Source: Erysipelotrichaceae bacterium | GTDB taxonomy: Bacteria > Bacillota_I > Bacilli_A > Erysipelotrichales > Erysipelotrichaceae | Length of the DNA stretch: 6,709 nt | Reading direction: 5' to 3' | Assembly (NCBI GenBank): GCA_003510215.1 | Contig: DOKQ01000173.1 | Location: 1-6,709, forward strand | In this document: positions 1 through 6,515 of the stretch, in pieces | How the letters are laid out: every line of letters starts with the position of its first letter | Numbering within the stretch: the first letter of the stretch is position 1 | Notes under the pieces: model-generated | Told to the model about the DNA's origin: nothing | Seen by the model: the letters and a program-made list of their open reading frames with translations, nothing else | The model's database searches: none | Translations under genes and position numbers: made by a program

Positions 1-714
1 ATTAAGTCTGCAAGTATTTATCCCGCGATTCTCGGGGTAGTATCCGTATTTGTAGTTTTAATGTTAGTTACATTTGTTTTGCCTACAATCACTGGAATGT
101 TTGATCCTGCCAATATGCCATGGTCCACAAAGATCATTCTTGGATTTAGTGATTTCTTGTTAGGAAATTGGATTGGTATCATATTTACACTGTTATTTCT
201 TGTTGTGGGTATTCGTTTTGCACTAAAAATACGTTCGATTCGAATATCGTTTGATCGAATGAAGTTACGGATGCCTGTTTTTGGTAAACTAAATCGTACA
301 GTATACTCTGCTCGTTGTGCCAGAGCTTTTGCATCATTGTATTCCAGTGGTGTTCAGACCCTTGATATGATTGAGACGACAGGCAAAGTATTGGGTAATG
401 CGTATTTGGAAGAGTTGTTTAAAGATGTAGTGTTGGATGTAAGTAAGGGAGATTTGATTTCCCAGGCAATAGAGAAAACAAAAGAATTTGATCCAATGCT
501 CTCTTCGATGATTTTTATTGGAGAAGAGGCTGGGTCTTTAGGTGATATTTTGATTAGTACAGCGGATTACTTTGATAATGAGTCTGATTCTGCGATTCAA
601 CGAATGATTTCGATGATTGAGCCAATCATGATTATTATTCTTGGTATAGTTATTGGATTTATCGTTATTTCGATTATTCAGCCAATATTTACGATGTATG
701 AGTCTGTGGGGTAA
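1..714 (+). CDS. pilC: PilC/GspF-family T4P inner-membrane platform protein, 5'-partial
   Basis: PilC is the polytopic inner-membrane platform on which PilB and PilT act to add or remove pilin subunits. The reading frame is open from base 1, so the gene starts upstream; 237 residues are present against about 400 in the family, so roughly the first 160-170 are missing. A visible ATG at 61 is internal: residues before it (including IYPAIL at 6-11) continue the conserved membrane segment that ends the first T2SSF domain. Membrane segments lie at about 7-31, 57-75 and 208-230. The second T2SSF domain spans about 101-225 and includes SSGV (115-118) and the family signature GEEAGSL (174-180). It is followed after 18 bases by pilM and is the first visible gene of a pilC-M-N-O operon. 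The family call is secure. PilC rather than a type II secretion GspF is inferred from the pilM/N/O/T neighbours. Confidence 0.95.
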   Translation: MKSASIYPAILGVVSVFVVLMLVTFVLPTITGMFDPANMPWSTKIILGFSDFLLGNWIGIIFTLLFLVVGIRFALKIRSIRISFDRMKLRMPVFGKLNRTVYSARCARAFASLYSSGVQTLDMIETTGKVLGNAYLEELFKDVVLDVSKGDLISQAIEKTKEFDPMLSSMIFIGEEAGSLGDILISTADYFDNESDSAIQRMISMIEPIMIIILGIVIGFIVISIIQPIFTMYESVG

Positions 715-718
715 GAAG

Positions 719-724
719 AGGAGG
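719..724 (+). promoter_or_regulatory. Ribosome binding site of pilM
   Basis: A perfect AGGAGG lies 8 bases before the ATG at 733. It fixes the pilM start: the next in-frame ATG (745) is too far away, and no ATG, GTG or TTG lies in frame between the pilC stop (712-714) and 733. Confidence 0.85.
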
Positions 725-732
725 AATCTGTT

Positions 733-1638
733 ATGCCGTTATCGATGGAGTTTAAGAATGGGTTTGTCAATCTTGTTGAGGCAAAGGTAAAAAAAGGTGT
801 AGTTTCTGTTAAAAACACTCATACGGTAGCAATTTCGGATGAGTGGTTTGATTCTTCAGGTATTACAAACGTTTCTGATTTACATCTTTTGCTTAAGCAA
901 GAATTGGAACTAATGCAATTCAAGGAGAAAGAGTGTTATTTGTGTATAAATAATACGTCGATTATTTACAGAGAGTTACTTGTGCCTCAGTTAGATGCTA
1001 AGAAGTTGCCGCTTCTTATCCGAAGTGAAATGATGGATGTCTTGAATCTGACGCCTGATTATATCATGGATTATGTAATCATTGAGGAAATTTTCAACGA
1101 AGAAACAAATGAGGATAACTATCGTGTGTTGGCGGTTGCTATGCAACAGTCTGCGATTGAGTCATTTATTGAGCTTTGCAAACTTTTGAAGCTCAAGTTG
1201 GTTTCAATTGATTCAGCGACCAATTCAGTACTAAAAATTGTTAGTTTAAATCCGGAGATTGTTTCGAAGGAGCAGGTGATTCTGGCTGATGTTGGAAGCG
1301 GACATTTGCGATTGTATTTGTTTGAACAGGGTAAGTATGTATTATCTAGAAATACACGTTTAATCAGTTACTCTGATTCTAGACGTGAAGAAATTATTGG
1401 GGTTGTTGAGGATAATATCAATAAAATGATTCAATTCTCATATACTCGAGGTCTTAAGAGTGGTATTAAGCAAATTGTCTTATTTGGTAATGATGAGTTG
1501 CTTCATGAAGTGAAGGATAGAGTTCTTGAAGGTTTAATCGTTCCTTGTGAAATCTTTGAGAAACCTGAGTTTATTGAGATTGAAGGGGAGTTTCAAACGC
1601 GTTATCTCAATGCGTATGGGACGCTTTTAAGGAAGTGA
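733..1638 (+). CDS. pilM: PilM-like actin-fold T4P assembly protein
   Basis: PilM is a cytoplasmic FtsA/actin-like protein that binds the N-terminal tail of PilN and couples the PilN-PilO membrane complex to the assembly ATPases. The 301 residues are shorter than the usual 350 or so. The second phosphate-binding region is recognisable as ADVGSG (185-190), followed by the LRLYLFEQGKYVLSR strand pair typical of the family. The first one is degenerate: the N-terminus reads MEFKNGFVNLVEAK where family members normally have a D-I-G-S-type loop before the V-E-L strand. Nucleotide binding may therefore be weak or lost (inference). The start is fixed by an AGGAGG at 719-724 and by the pilC stop just upstream in the same frame. 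The gene lies between pilC and pilN, the usual pilM position. The family call rests on position plus these partial motifs, so it is somewhat less certain than pilB or pilT. Confidence 0.85.
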   Translation: MPLSMEFKNGFVNLVEAKVKKGVVSVKNTHTVAISDEWFDSSGITNVSDLHLLLKQELELMQFKEKECYLCINNTSIIYRELLVPQLDAKKLPLLIRSEMMDVLNLTPDYIMDYVIIEEIFNEETNEDNYRVLAVAMQQSAIESFIELCKLLKLKLVSIDSATNSVLKIVSLNPEIVSKEQVILADVGSGHLRLYLFEQGKYVLSRNTRLISYSDSRREEIIGVVEDNINKMIQFSYTRGLKSGIKQIVLFGNDELLHEVKDRVLEGLIVPCEIFEKPEFIEIEGEFQTRYLNAYGTLLRK

Positions 1639-1640
1639 TC
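1629..1640 (+). promoter_or_regulatory. Extended Shine-Dalgarno of pilN, spanning the pilM stop
   Basis: AAGGAAGTGATC matches 11 of 12 bases of AAGGAGGTGATC, the full complement of the 16S rRNA 3' tail. The pilM TGA stop (1636-1638) lies inside it and the pilN ATG follows at 1643. The core AAGGA (1629-1633) is 9 bases from the ATG. It supports 1643 over the alternative in-frame ATG at 1658 and suggests translation of pilM and pilN is coupled. Confidence 0.7.
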
Positions 1641-1642
1641 GT

Positions 1643-2212
1643 ATGATAAAAAATGATATGAACTTATTAGCCCGCTATCAGGAAATTCACAAGGAAAAGG
1701 CGGCTCAATATTCTGCAAACAAGATTTATGCAGTGATTCTATTGGTACTATTTTTAGTAATTGGTGCTTACTCGTTAAAACTATTTTTAGACAATAATAT
1801 GCTCAAAGGTGAAGTAAATGACTTGCAGGCTTATGTTGAAAGTCCAAACGTAATTGCGCGTATGAATGAAATTGCTACACTTCAGGATAACATTAAGAAA
1901 CTTGACGAGATGGCAGCTGAAGTCGGTAGTATTAACGAAGTGTTGAAAACTGCGGTTCGATTTGATTCAAATACATTGAATGTATTGTTCTATAATCGGC
2001 CCAGCAATGTGGAGTTTCAGAATATTAGTTTTCAGCAAGGTGCGCTACTTGTGACTGTGACTGGACCTAGACCTTCTGATCCTTCGAATTATGTTCTACG
2101 GTTGCAGAGAACCGATTACTTCAAGGAAGTTACCTATACCGGCTATGCTTATGATGCTGGTAGCAGTCAGTATACGACAACCATTCGACTTGTGATGAAA
2201 GGGAGGGATTAG
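1643..2212 (+). CDS. pilN: PilN, single-pass T4P inner-membrane assembly protein
   Basis: PilN is a bitopic membrane protein that pairs with PilO outside the membrane and, through its short cytoplasmic tail, with PilM. The 189 residues match the family length. The tail carries MNLLAR (6-11), close to the conserved I-N-L-L-P-x-R element that docks into PilM; the usual proline is alanine here. One membrane helix lies at about 28-45, followed by a likely coiled coil (about 50-92) and a small alpha/beta domain (about 100-189) ending with the pattern of strands seen in PilN. The gene begins 4 bases after pilM and ends 2 bases before pilO, so the three are almost certainly cotranscribed and translationally coupled. 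The start at 1643 is backed by the extended Shine-Dalgarno at 1629-1640. Sequence conservation in this family is low, so the call depends on topology, the tail motif and position. Confidence 0.88.
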   Translation: MIKNDMNLLARYQEIHKEKAAQYSANKIYAVILLVLFLVIGAYSLKLFLDNNMLKGEVNDLQAYVESPNVIARMNEIATLQDNIKKLDEMAAEVGSINEVLKTAVRFDSNTLNVLFYNRPSNVEFQNISFQQGALLVTVTGPRPSDPSNYVLRLQRTDYFKEVTYTGYAYDAGSSQYTTTIRLVMKGRD

Positions 2213-2214
2213 CG

Positions 2215-2943
2215 ATGAGTATTTCCAAACGTGAAGCCTTACTACTCTTTATCATGGGAGTCATGGCTATTCTGGTTGTGTCGATTACGTTTGTTATTTT
2301 GCCTCTTCAGCGCAATATAGAAACTTTGGAGTTGCAGAAATCGCAGTTGGAAACACGTAAAGCAGTGATTGATGCGACTTTGCCTCTTGCGCCTTCATTG
2401 AGGAATCGTCAAGAGGAGAAATTAGTTGTTGTTAATGATGAGTTGGCTAAAATTGAAGATCCGATTAACGCGGCTGAATTTGAACGTTGGATCCTTCCGA
2501 TTACAACAAAATACGATATGAGAATTACGAGTGTTTCACTTTCAGAGCCAGCCATCAGTACACCATCGGGTATGATTATTTTGGTCGATGAACCTTCGTA
2601 CAAATTAAAAACCCTCGTAGAGGGTTATAAAGGTGAAGCTACATTGCCGGACAGTGCTCCTAGCAGTAGTGCTCAGTTACTGAAGTCTGTGTATACATAT
2701 AGCGTTGAGACTACATACAGTCGCTATTCTGCATTACTTGATGAGATACGTCAGTGGAATAATACATTTATGGTGTCGTCATCTTCGTATAATTTTTCCA
2801 CATCTTTAGCCACCATCACAATTGATGCTTATATGATTCATAAGATTGAGCCTTCAAGTGATAAGGATTATTCGGGTGATTATGTTGCTGGTGGATCTAA
2901 TGGCAATCCGGATGATTCGGATGATGATTGGCCTGCTAAGTAA
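2215..2943 (+). CDS. pilO: PilO-like T4P inner-membrane assembly protein with acidic C-terminal tail
   Basis: PilO heterodimerises with PilN and links it to the growing pilus. Visible features are a short basic N-terminus, one membrane helix (about 8-29), a coiled-coil segment (about 32-85) and a globular region rich in Ser and Thr, the topology of PilO/GspM-type proteins. The 242 residues are longer than the usual 200 or so. The extra length includes an internal insertion around 120-150 and a low-complexity acidic tail from about 214 containing DDSDDD. GGGAGG (2201-2206), 8 bases before the ATG, sets the start. It is the last plus-strand gene of this operon, and its final 8 bases overlap the 3' end of pilD on the other strand. 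No plus-strand terminator is obvious after the stop. The assignment is by topology and position; primary-sequence motifs are weak. Confidence 0.8.
   Translation: MSISKREALLLFIMGVMAILVVSITFVILPLQRNIETLELQKSQLETRKAVIDATLPLAPSLRNRQEEKLVVVNDELAKIEDPINAAEFERWILPITTKYDMRITSVSLSEPAISTPSGMIILVDEPSYKLKTLVEGYKGEATLPDSAPSSSAQLLKSVYTYSVETTYSRYSALLDEIRQWNNTFMVSSSSYNFSTSLATITIDAYMIHKIEPSSDKDYSGDYVAGGSNGNPDDSDDDWPAK
2602..2626 (-). terminator. Candidate intrinsic terminator for pilD, inside pilO
   Basis: A perfect 7-bp stem (AACCCTC at 2610-2616 with GAGGGTT at 2620-2626) encloses a 3-base loop. Read on the minus strand, the stem runs into TTTTTAATTT, the pattern of a Rho-independent terminator. Read on the plus strand it is followed by ATAAAG, so it would act only on leftward transcripts. 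It lies about 310-330 bases beyond the pilD stop and encodes TLVEG of PilO on the other strand. The U-tract is interrupted by two A residues, so efficiency may be partial. Confidence 0.5.
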
Positions 2944-3688
2944 TTAAGTTGATATACCATTTAATCAATTGTGGTCCATAGAGGTACGATATAAAGATGC
3001 CAATACAGAGATAAGGACCAAATGCGATAAGAGATTTTCTGTCCTGTTGTTTAGTTGCTACTAAGATGATGGCGACGATACCTCCTAAGATACTGCTCAG
3101 AAGGAATGTTACAAGTGTGTTTTGCCATCCAAGTAAAAGACCGGCCATAGCAATTAACTTAATGTCACCTCCGCCGATACCATTGGTTATTAAGGCGATG
3201 ATATAAAAAGGTACGCTAATGATGAAAAAGCCGATAATATGAGTGATGAAATGGTATGGGCTAATCCAGAGGATATATGGGATGGCCAAGACAAGAAGAA
3301 AGACTTGGAAGCGGTCATAGATTTCCATGGTGTCAATGTCAATCATAGCAATGATGATTAATATGGAAGATAATAATAGTCCGACAAGTGTCTCATAGGA
3401 AAAATTGAATCTCATATAGGTAAGAGCAAAGGTGATGCCTGTGAGCAGTTCGATAGATGCATACCTTGAGGAAATTGGATGTTTGCATTGACGGCATTTA
3501 CCCTGAAGGAGTACATAGCTTAGAATTGGGATAAGATCATATGGTTTTATCGGGGTGTTGCAGTTTGTGCAGTGAGAAGAACCTACAACGATACTTTCTT
3601 TTCTTGGGAGCCGGTATATGACAACGTTATAGAATGATCCAAAGATGGTTCCTAGGATGAAAAAAAAGATGACTTCTAGTATTAGCAT
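2936..3688 (-). CDS. pilD: Prepilin peptidase / N-methyltransferase (type IV prepilin peptidase)
   Basis: This membrane aspartyl protease cleaves the prepilin leader after glycine and usually methylates the new N-terminal phenylalanine. The 250 residues are the normal size. Visible in order are the N-terminal helix and GSFYNVVIYRLP (17-28), a zinc-type pair of CxxC motifs (C40/C43 and C65/C68), RYASIE (75-80), the first catalytic aspartate in DIDTMEIYD (D117), and the second in GGGDIK (D175), with hydrophobic helices throughout. Both active-site aspartates are present. The normal I-P-D after the first is I-Y-D here. The start at 3688 has AGAGG 8 bases upstream and gives the short N-terminus typical of the family. 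It is the only minus-strand gene, inserted between pilO and pilB, with its own promoter at 3712-3739. Its target, the prepilin, begins at 6618. Confidence 0.96.
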   Translation of the reverse strand: MLILEVIFFFILGTIFGSFYNVVIYRLPRKESIVVGSSHCTNCNTPIKPYDLIPILSYVLLQGKCRQCKHPISSRYASIELLTGITFALTYMRFNFSYETLVGLLLSSILIIIAMIDIDTMEIYDRFQVFLLVLAIPYILWISPYHFITHIIGFFIISVPFYIIALITNGIGGGDIKLIAMAGLLLGWQNTLVTFLLSSILGGIVAIILVATKQQDRKSLIAFGPYLCIGIFISYLYGPQLIKWYINLIT

Positions 3689-3690
3689 AG

Positions 3691-3719
3691 TTTATACCTC
3701 TTTTCACTTATATTATAAG
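3691..3719 (+). promoter_or_regulatory. Weak candidate sigma-A-type promoter for pilB-pilT
   Basis: TTTATA (3691-3696, 4/6 to TTGACA) and TATAAG (3714-3719, 5/6 to TATAAT) are 17 bases apart, predicting a start near 3726 and a leader of about 34 bases before pilB. It overlaps the pilD promoter on the other strand. This is the best plus-strand candidate I see in the gap, but pilB could also be transcribed from inside pilD. Confidence 0.4.
3707..3719. repeat. 13-base palindrome carrying -10 elements for both strands
   Basis: CTTATA-T-TATAAG is a perfect inverted repeat around base 3713. Its minus strand contains a consensus TATAAT and its plus strand contains TATAAG, so it can provide -10 elements for divergent transcription of pilD and pilB. 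Confidence 0.65.
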
Positions 3720-3739
3720 GGAAATGAATGATGTTTCAA
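3712..3739 (-). promoter_or_regulatory. Sigma-A-type promoter for pilD
   Basis: On the minus strand, TTGAAA (3739-3734, 5/6) and a perfect TATAAT (3717-3712) are separated by 16 bases. The predicted start is near 3705, giving a leader of about 17 bases that contains the AGAGG ribosome binding site. This gives pilD transcription independent of both flanking plus-strand operons. Confidence 0.7.
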
Positions 3740-3759
3740 GATAATGAGGAGGGTTTGTT

Positions 3760-5451
3760 ATGAAAGCAATTCCAATTGGTCAGTTGTTAGTTGAGGAGAA
3801 GGTCATTTCTAAGGAACAGCTTGAGTTAGCTCTGATTGAACAGCGGACTTCAAAGAAGCGCTTAGGAGAGGTTATTGCAGAACTGGGATTTGCGAATGAG
3901 AGGGATATTTTACGAACATTGGCACTTCGCTTGGGCGTTGAGTATATTGATTCTCCGTTATTTATTGTAGAACTTGATGTTATCCGACTTGTTCCAGAAA
4001 ATCTGGCTCGTAGATATAATATCATTCCTGTTTATTTACGCTCTGGGGCATTGACTATCGCAACCAATGACCCACTTGATTTCGCTTGTTTGGAAGATAT
4101 TGCAATGATTACGGGTTTGGAAATCAAAACCGTACTTTCACCTCTTTCGGAAATTGATAGAGCTATAAGTAGAGTTTACTCGAAAAAATCTTCCGATGAT
4201 ATTATGGGTAATATCAAGGATGAGTTTAGTGCAACTTATTTACCGAGTGCTGAGAAACAGGATCAGGACGATGTAAACATGGCCGAGCGAGTCGATTCTG
4301 CACCTATTGTCAAACTGGTCAATTCATTGATTTTAGAGGCTTATCAGCAGAATGCATCAGATATTCATATTGAACCTGAGGAGAATTTTACTCGGATTCG
4401 CTTCCGTATTGATGGTGATTTGCAGATACACAATGAGTTAGGACGTGAGTTTCATCAGTTGGTTACAACTCGGATTAAAATTATTAGCAGTATGAATATT
4501 GCTGAAAAGCGTATTCCTCAAGATGGTAGTTTTCAGTTTAAAAATGATTTCATACATGTAGATATGCGTGTATCGAGTTTGCCTACTCCATATGGAGAGA
4601 AAATTGTTATGCGTCTTTTAGGCGCTGATCGAAGCATTGACTATAATTTGAAGAGCTTAGGATTATCTGGTCCAACGGTTGAGCTCATTGAGAAGGCCAT
4701 TCGTTTGCCTCATGGAATCTTGCTTGTTACTGGTCCCACGGGTAGTGGTAAGACAACGACTCTATATTCGATGCTTGCGAAGTTGGCTAATCCACGTAAG
4801 GCGATTGTTACGGTTGAAGATCCTATTGAGCGTAAGTTCGAAGGAATTACACAAGTGCAGGTTAATGCACGTGCTGGTTTAACGTTTGCGAGTGGGTTGC
4901 GTTCAATTTTGCGTCAGGACCCAGATACGATCATGGTAGGGGAAATTCGCGATGCTGAAACAGCAGAAATTGCGATCCGTGCTGCGATTACAGGTCACTT
5001 TGTGTTATCGACTATCCATACCAATGATGCGCTTTCAACAGTTGTTCGATTAGTAGATATGGGTATTGAGCCATTTCTTGTGGCTTCATCAGTTAAGTGT
5101 GTCATTTCACAGCGCTTAGTCAAGAAGTTGTGTTCACATTGTAAGGCAGAAAAAGAAGTGGAGTCTTCAGATAACATTCTGTTGCATACTTCGTATAAAT
5201 CGGCTTTTGCACCTGTGGGATGTTCACAATGTAATAACACAGGATATGCGGGTCGTACGGCTGTGTTTGAAATTATTTTGATTGATTCACCTTTGGAAAG
5301 ATTGATTTCAGAAGGTGCTTCGATGGAACAGTTAAAGGCTTATGCTCAATCTAAGAATATGCGGTTGCTTAGAGATGAAGTTCTAGACTTGATTACCACT
5401 GGTAAGACGTCGATTGAGGAAGGAATTCGTATCTTGTACTCCGCAGATTAG
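3760..5451 (+). CDS. pilB: PilB, T4P extension ATPase with MshEN-like N-terminal domain
   Basis: PilB is the hexameric cytoplasmic ATPase that powers pilus extension by acting on PilC. The 563 residues match the family. The N-terminus carries two tandem 24-residue MshEN-type repeats (5-28 and 34-57) separated by exactly 5 residues; this fold binds c-di-GMP in several PilB/MshE proteins. The ATPase core shows ASDIHIEP (199-206), Walker A GPTGSGKT (325-332), the Asp box with VEDPIE (352-357), Walker B DTIMVGE (389-395, catalytic E395) and the His box TGHFVLSTIH (411-420). A zinc-type tetracysteine, C458/C461 and C488/C491, separates it from PilT-type ATPases. AGGAGG at 3747-3752, 7 bases upstream, supports the start. 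In repeat 1 the leading Arg is Pro5 and the mid Gly is Lys14, while repeat 2 keeps RLG (34-36) and Gly43. It is cotranscribed with pilT, 8 bases downstream. Confidence 0.97.
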   Translation: MKAIPIGQLLVEEKVISKEQLELALIEQRTSKKRLGEVIAELGFANERDILRTLALRLGVEYIDSPLFIVELDVIRLVPENLARRYNIIPVYLRSGALTIATNDPLDFACLEDIAMITGLEIKTVLSPLSEIDRAISRVYSKKSSDDIMGNIKDEFSATYLPSAEKQDQDDVNMAERVDSAPIVKLVNSLILEAYQQNASDIHIEPEENFTRIRFRIDGDLQIHNELGREFHQLVTTRIKIISSMNIAEKRIPQDGSFQFKNDFIHVDMRVSSLPTPYGEKIVMRLLGADRSIDYNLKSLGLSGPTVELIEKAIRLPHGILLVTGPTGSGKTTTLYSMLAKLANPRKAIVTVEDPIERKFEGITQVQVNARAGLTFASGLRSILRQDPDTIMVGEIRDAETAEIAIRAAITGHFVLSTIHTNDALSTVVRLVDMGIEPFLVASSVKCVISQRLVKKLCSHCKAEKEVESSDNILLHTSYKSAFAPVGCSQCNNTGYAGRTAVFEIILIDSPLERLISEGASMEQLKAYAQSKNMRLLRDEVLDLITTGKTSIEEGIRILYSAD

Positions 5452-5455
5452 GAGG
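5450..5455 (+). promoter_or_regulatory. Ribosome binding site of pilT, overlapping the pilB stop
   Basis: AGGAGG starts within the pilB TAG stop (5449-5451) and is only 4 bases from the pilT ATG at 5460, shorter than the 7-9 seen for the other genes here. The start is still preferred because the protein then begins exactly like other PilT proteins. The overlap suggests PilB and PilT synthesis is coupled. Confidence 0.75.
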
Positions 5456-5459
5456 AACT

Positions 5460-6515
5460 ATGATTAGTGATATTTTTAAGTACGCTGCGATGCATGACTG
5501 CTCTGATATTCATTTAGTTACAGGTAGTCAACCAATTGTGCGCAGAATTGGAAACCTTGAGAAGCTTCAATTCCCTCCGATTGGAGAGAAGGAGCTTTTA
5601 GGATGGTTAATGGAGTTTCTTTCAGATGATCAATTAACCATGTTTTATTCAGGTAAGGATATTGATACGGCGTATTCGGACTGGAATGGGAATCGTTATC
5701 GACTCAATGTGTATCGCCAACAGGGCAAACCCTGTATAGCGATGCGTTTGCTGAAGAATAATATTCCAACCATTGATCAATTGGGTTTGCCACCAATCCT
5801 AAAAGATCTGGCTGAGTTGCCGCGAGGGCTGGTGCTTGTTACAGGACCAACCGGTAGTGGTAAATCAACTACCTTAGCTGCGATGATTGAGCATATCAAT
5901 CGCAAACGTCAGCGTCATATTCTAACACTAGAAGATCCCATTGAGTATATCTATTCGCCCAAAATGGCTCTGATTAATCAGCGGGAAATTCATAAAGATG
6001 TGACTGGATTTCAGGCAGGGCTAAGAAGTGCTCTACGTGAAGATCCAGATATCATCCTTGTAGGGGAAATGCGGGATCATGAGACTATAAGTTTAGCCAT
6101 TACAGCAGCGGAGACTGGCCACCTTGTGTTCTCTACTTTGCATACTATTGGAGCTCCAAACACGATCGATCGTATTATCGATGCGTTTCCAACTCACCAG
6201 CAGGCTCAGATTCGGACTCAGCTTGCAACGGTGTTAAAAGCTTCAATTTCTCAAATATTAGTTCCAAAAGCAGATCTTTCTGGACGGGTGGCGATCCATG
6301 AAATTATGCTTATGACGGATGCAATCTCAAACCTTGTAAGAGAAAACAAAATCTTCCAGATTGCAACGTCAATTCAGACAGGTTCCAGAATCGGGATGCA
6401 AACTCTTGAGGCAGATCTTGTAAAGCGATACAATACTCGTCAAATTACATTTGAAACAGCCCTCGAAGTATCCAGTAATCCGGAATATCTAAAAAGATTA
6501 GCGGGAAAACAGTAA
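5460..6515 (+). CDS. pilT: PilT, T4P retraction ATPase
   Basis: PilT is the hexameric ATPase that depolymerises the pilus and drives retraction, and hence twitching or DNA uptake. The 351 residues are the normal length. The N-terminal PAS-like part begins with CSDIHLVTGSQP (14-25). The core carries Walker A GPTGSGKS (129-136), the Asp box with EDPIE (158-162), LINQRE, Walker B in REDPDIILVGEMRD (catalytic E203), and the His box TGHLVFSTLHT (219-229). The C-terminal AISNLVRE (288-295) corresponds to the A-I-R-N-L-I-R-E element required for retraction in studied PilT proteins; its first Arg is Ser290 here. No zinc cysteines are present, which distinguishes it from PilB. It follows pilB by 8 bases, so both motors probably come from one transcript. 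No clear terminator follows, and a prepilin gene begins 102 bases downstream. Confidence 0.97.
   Translation: MISDIFKYAAMHDCSDIHLVTGSQPIVRRIGNLEKLQFPPIGEKELLGWLMEFLSDDQLTMFYSGKDIDTAYSDWNGNRYRLNVYRQQGKPCIAMRLLKNNIPTIDQLGLPPILKDLAELPRGLVLVTGPTGSGKSTTLAAMIEHINRKRQRHILTLEDPIEYIYSPKMALINQREIHKDVTGFQAGLRSALREDPDIILVGEMRDHETISLAITAAETGHLVFSTLHTIGAPNTIDRIIDAFPTHQQAQIRTQLATVLKASISQILVPKADLSGRVAIHEIMLMTDAISNLVRENKIFQIATSIQTGSRIGMQTLEADLVKRYNTRQITFETALEVSSNPEYLKRLAGKQ

Noticed and set aside
61..714. pilC starting at the ATG at 61
   Set aside because: The frame is open back to base 1 and the residues before the ATG are conserved PilC membrane sequence, so the ATG is internal.
1..714. Type II secretion system instead of T4P
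   Set aside because: pilT, the pilM/pilN/pilO set and a classical type IV prepilin are all present, and no GspD/GspC-type gene is seen.
1362..1378. AATCAG / CTGATT hairpin in pilM
   Set aside because: A 6-bp stem of low GC inside coding sequence with no T-run; not distinguishable from chance.
2409..2603. 64-codon minus-strand open frame inside pilO
   Set aside because: Antisense to a well-supported gene, no recognisable domain and no evidence of its own translation; it is a shadow of pilO.
2972..3020. TGGTCC / GGACCA inverted repeat after pilO as a plus-strand terminator
   Set aside because: Only 6 bp with a 37-base loop and no directly following T-run; it lies in pilD coding sequence and is probably chance.
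3780..4025. 81-codon minus-strand open frame inside the start of pilB
   Set aside because: Ser/Arg-rich antisense shadow of the conserved MshEN-like region, with no domain.
4679..4882. 67-codon plus-strand open frame in another frame within pilB
   Set aside because: Arg/Leu-rich composition typical of an off-frame reading of the Walker A region; pilB is strongly supported in the true frame.
4995..5240. 81-codon minus-strand open frame within pilB
   Set aside because: Antisense shadow of the His-box and zinc region, with no domain.
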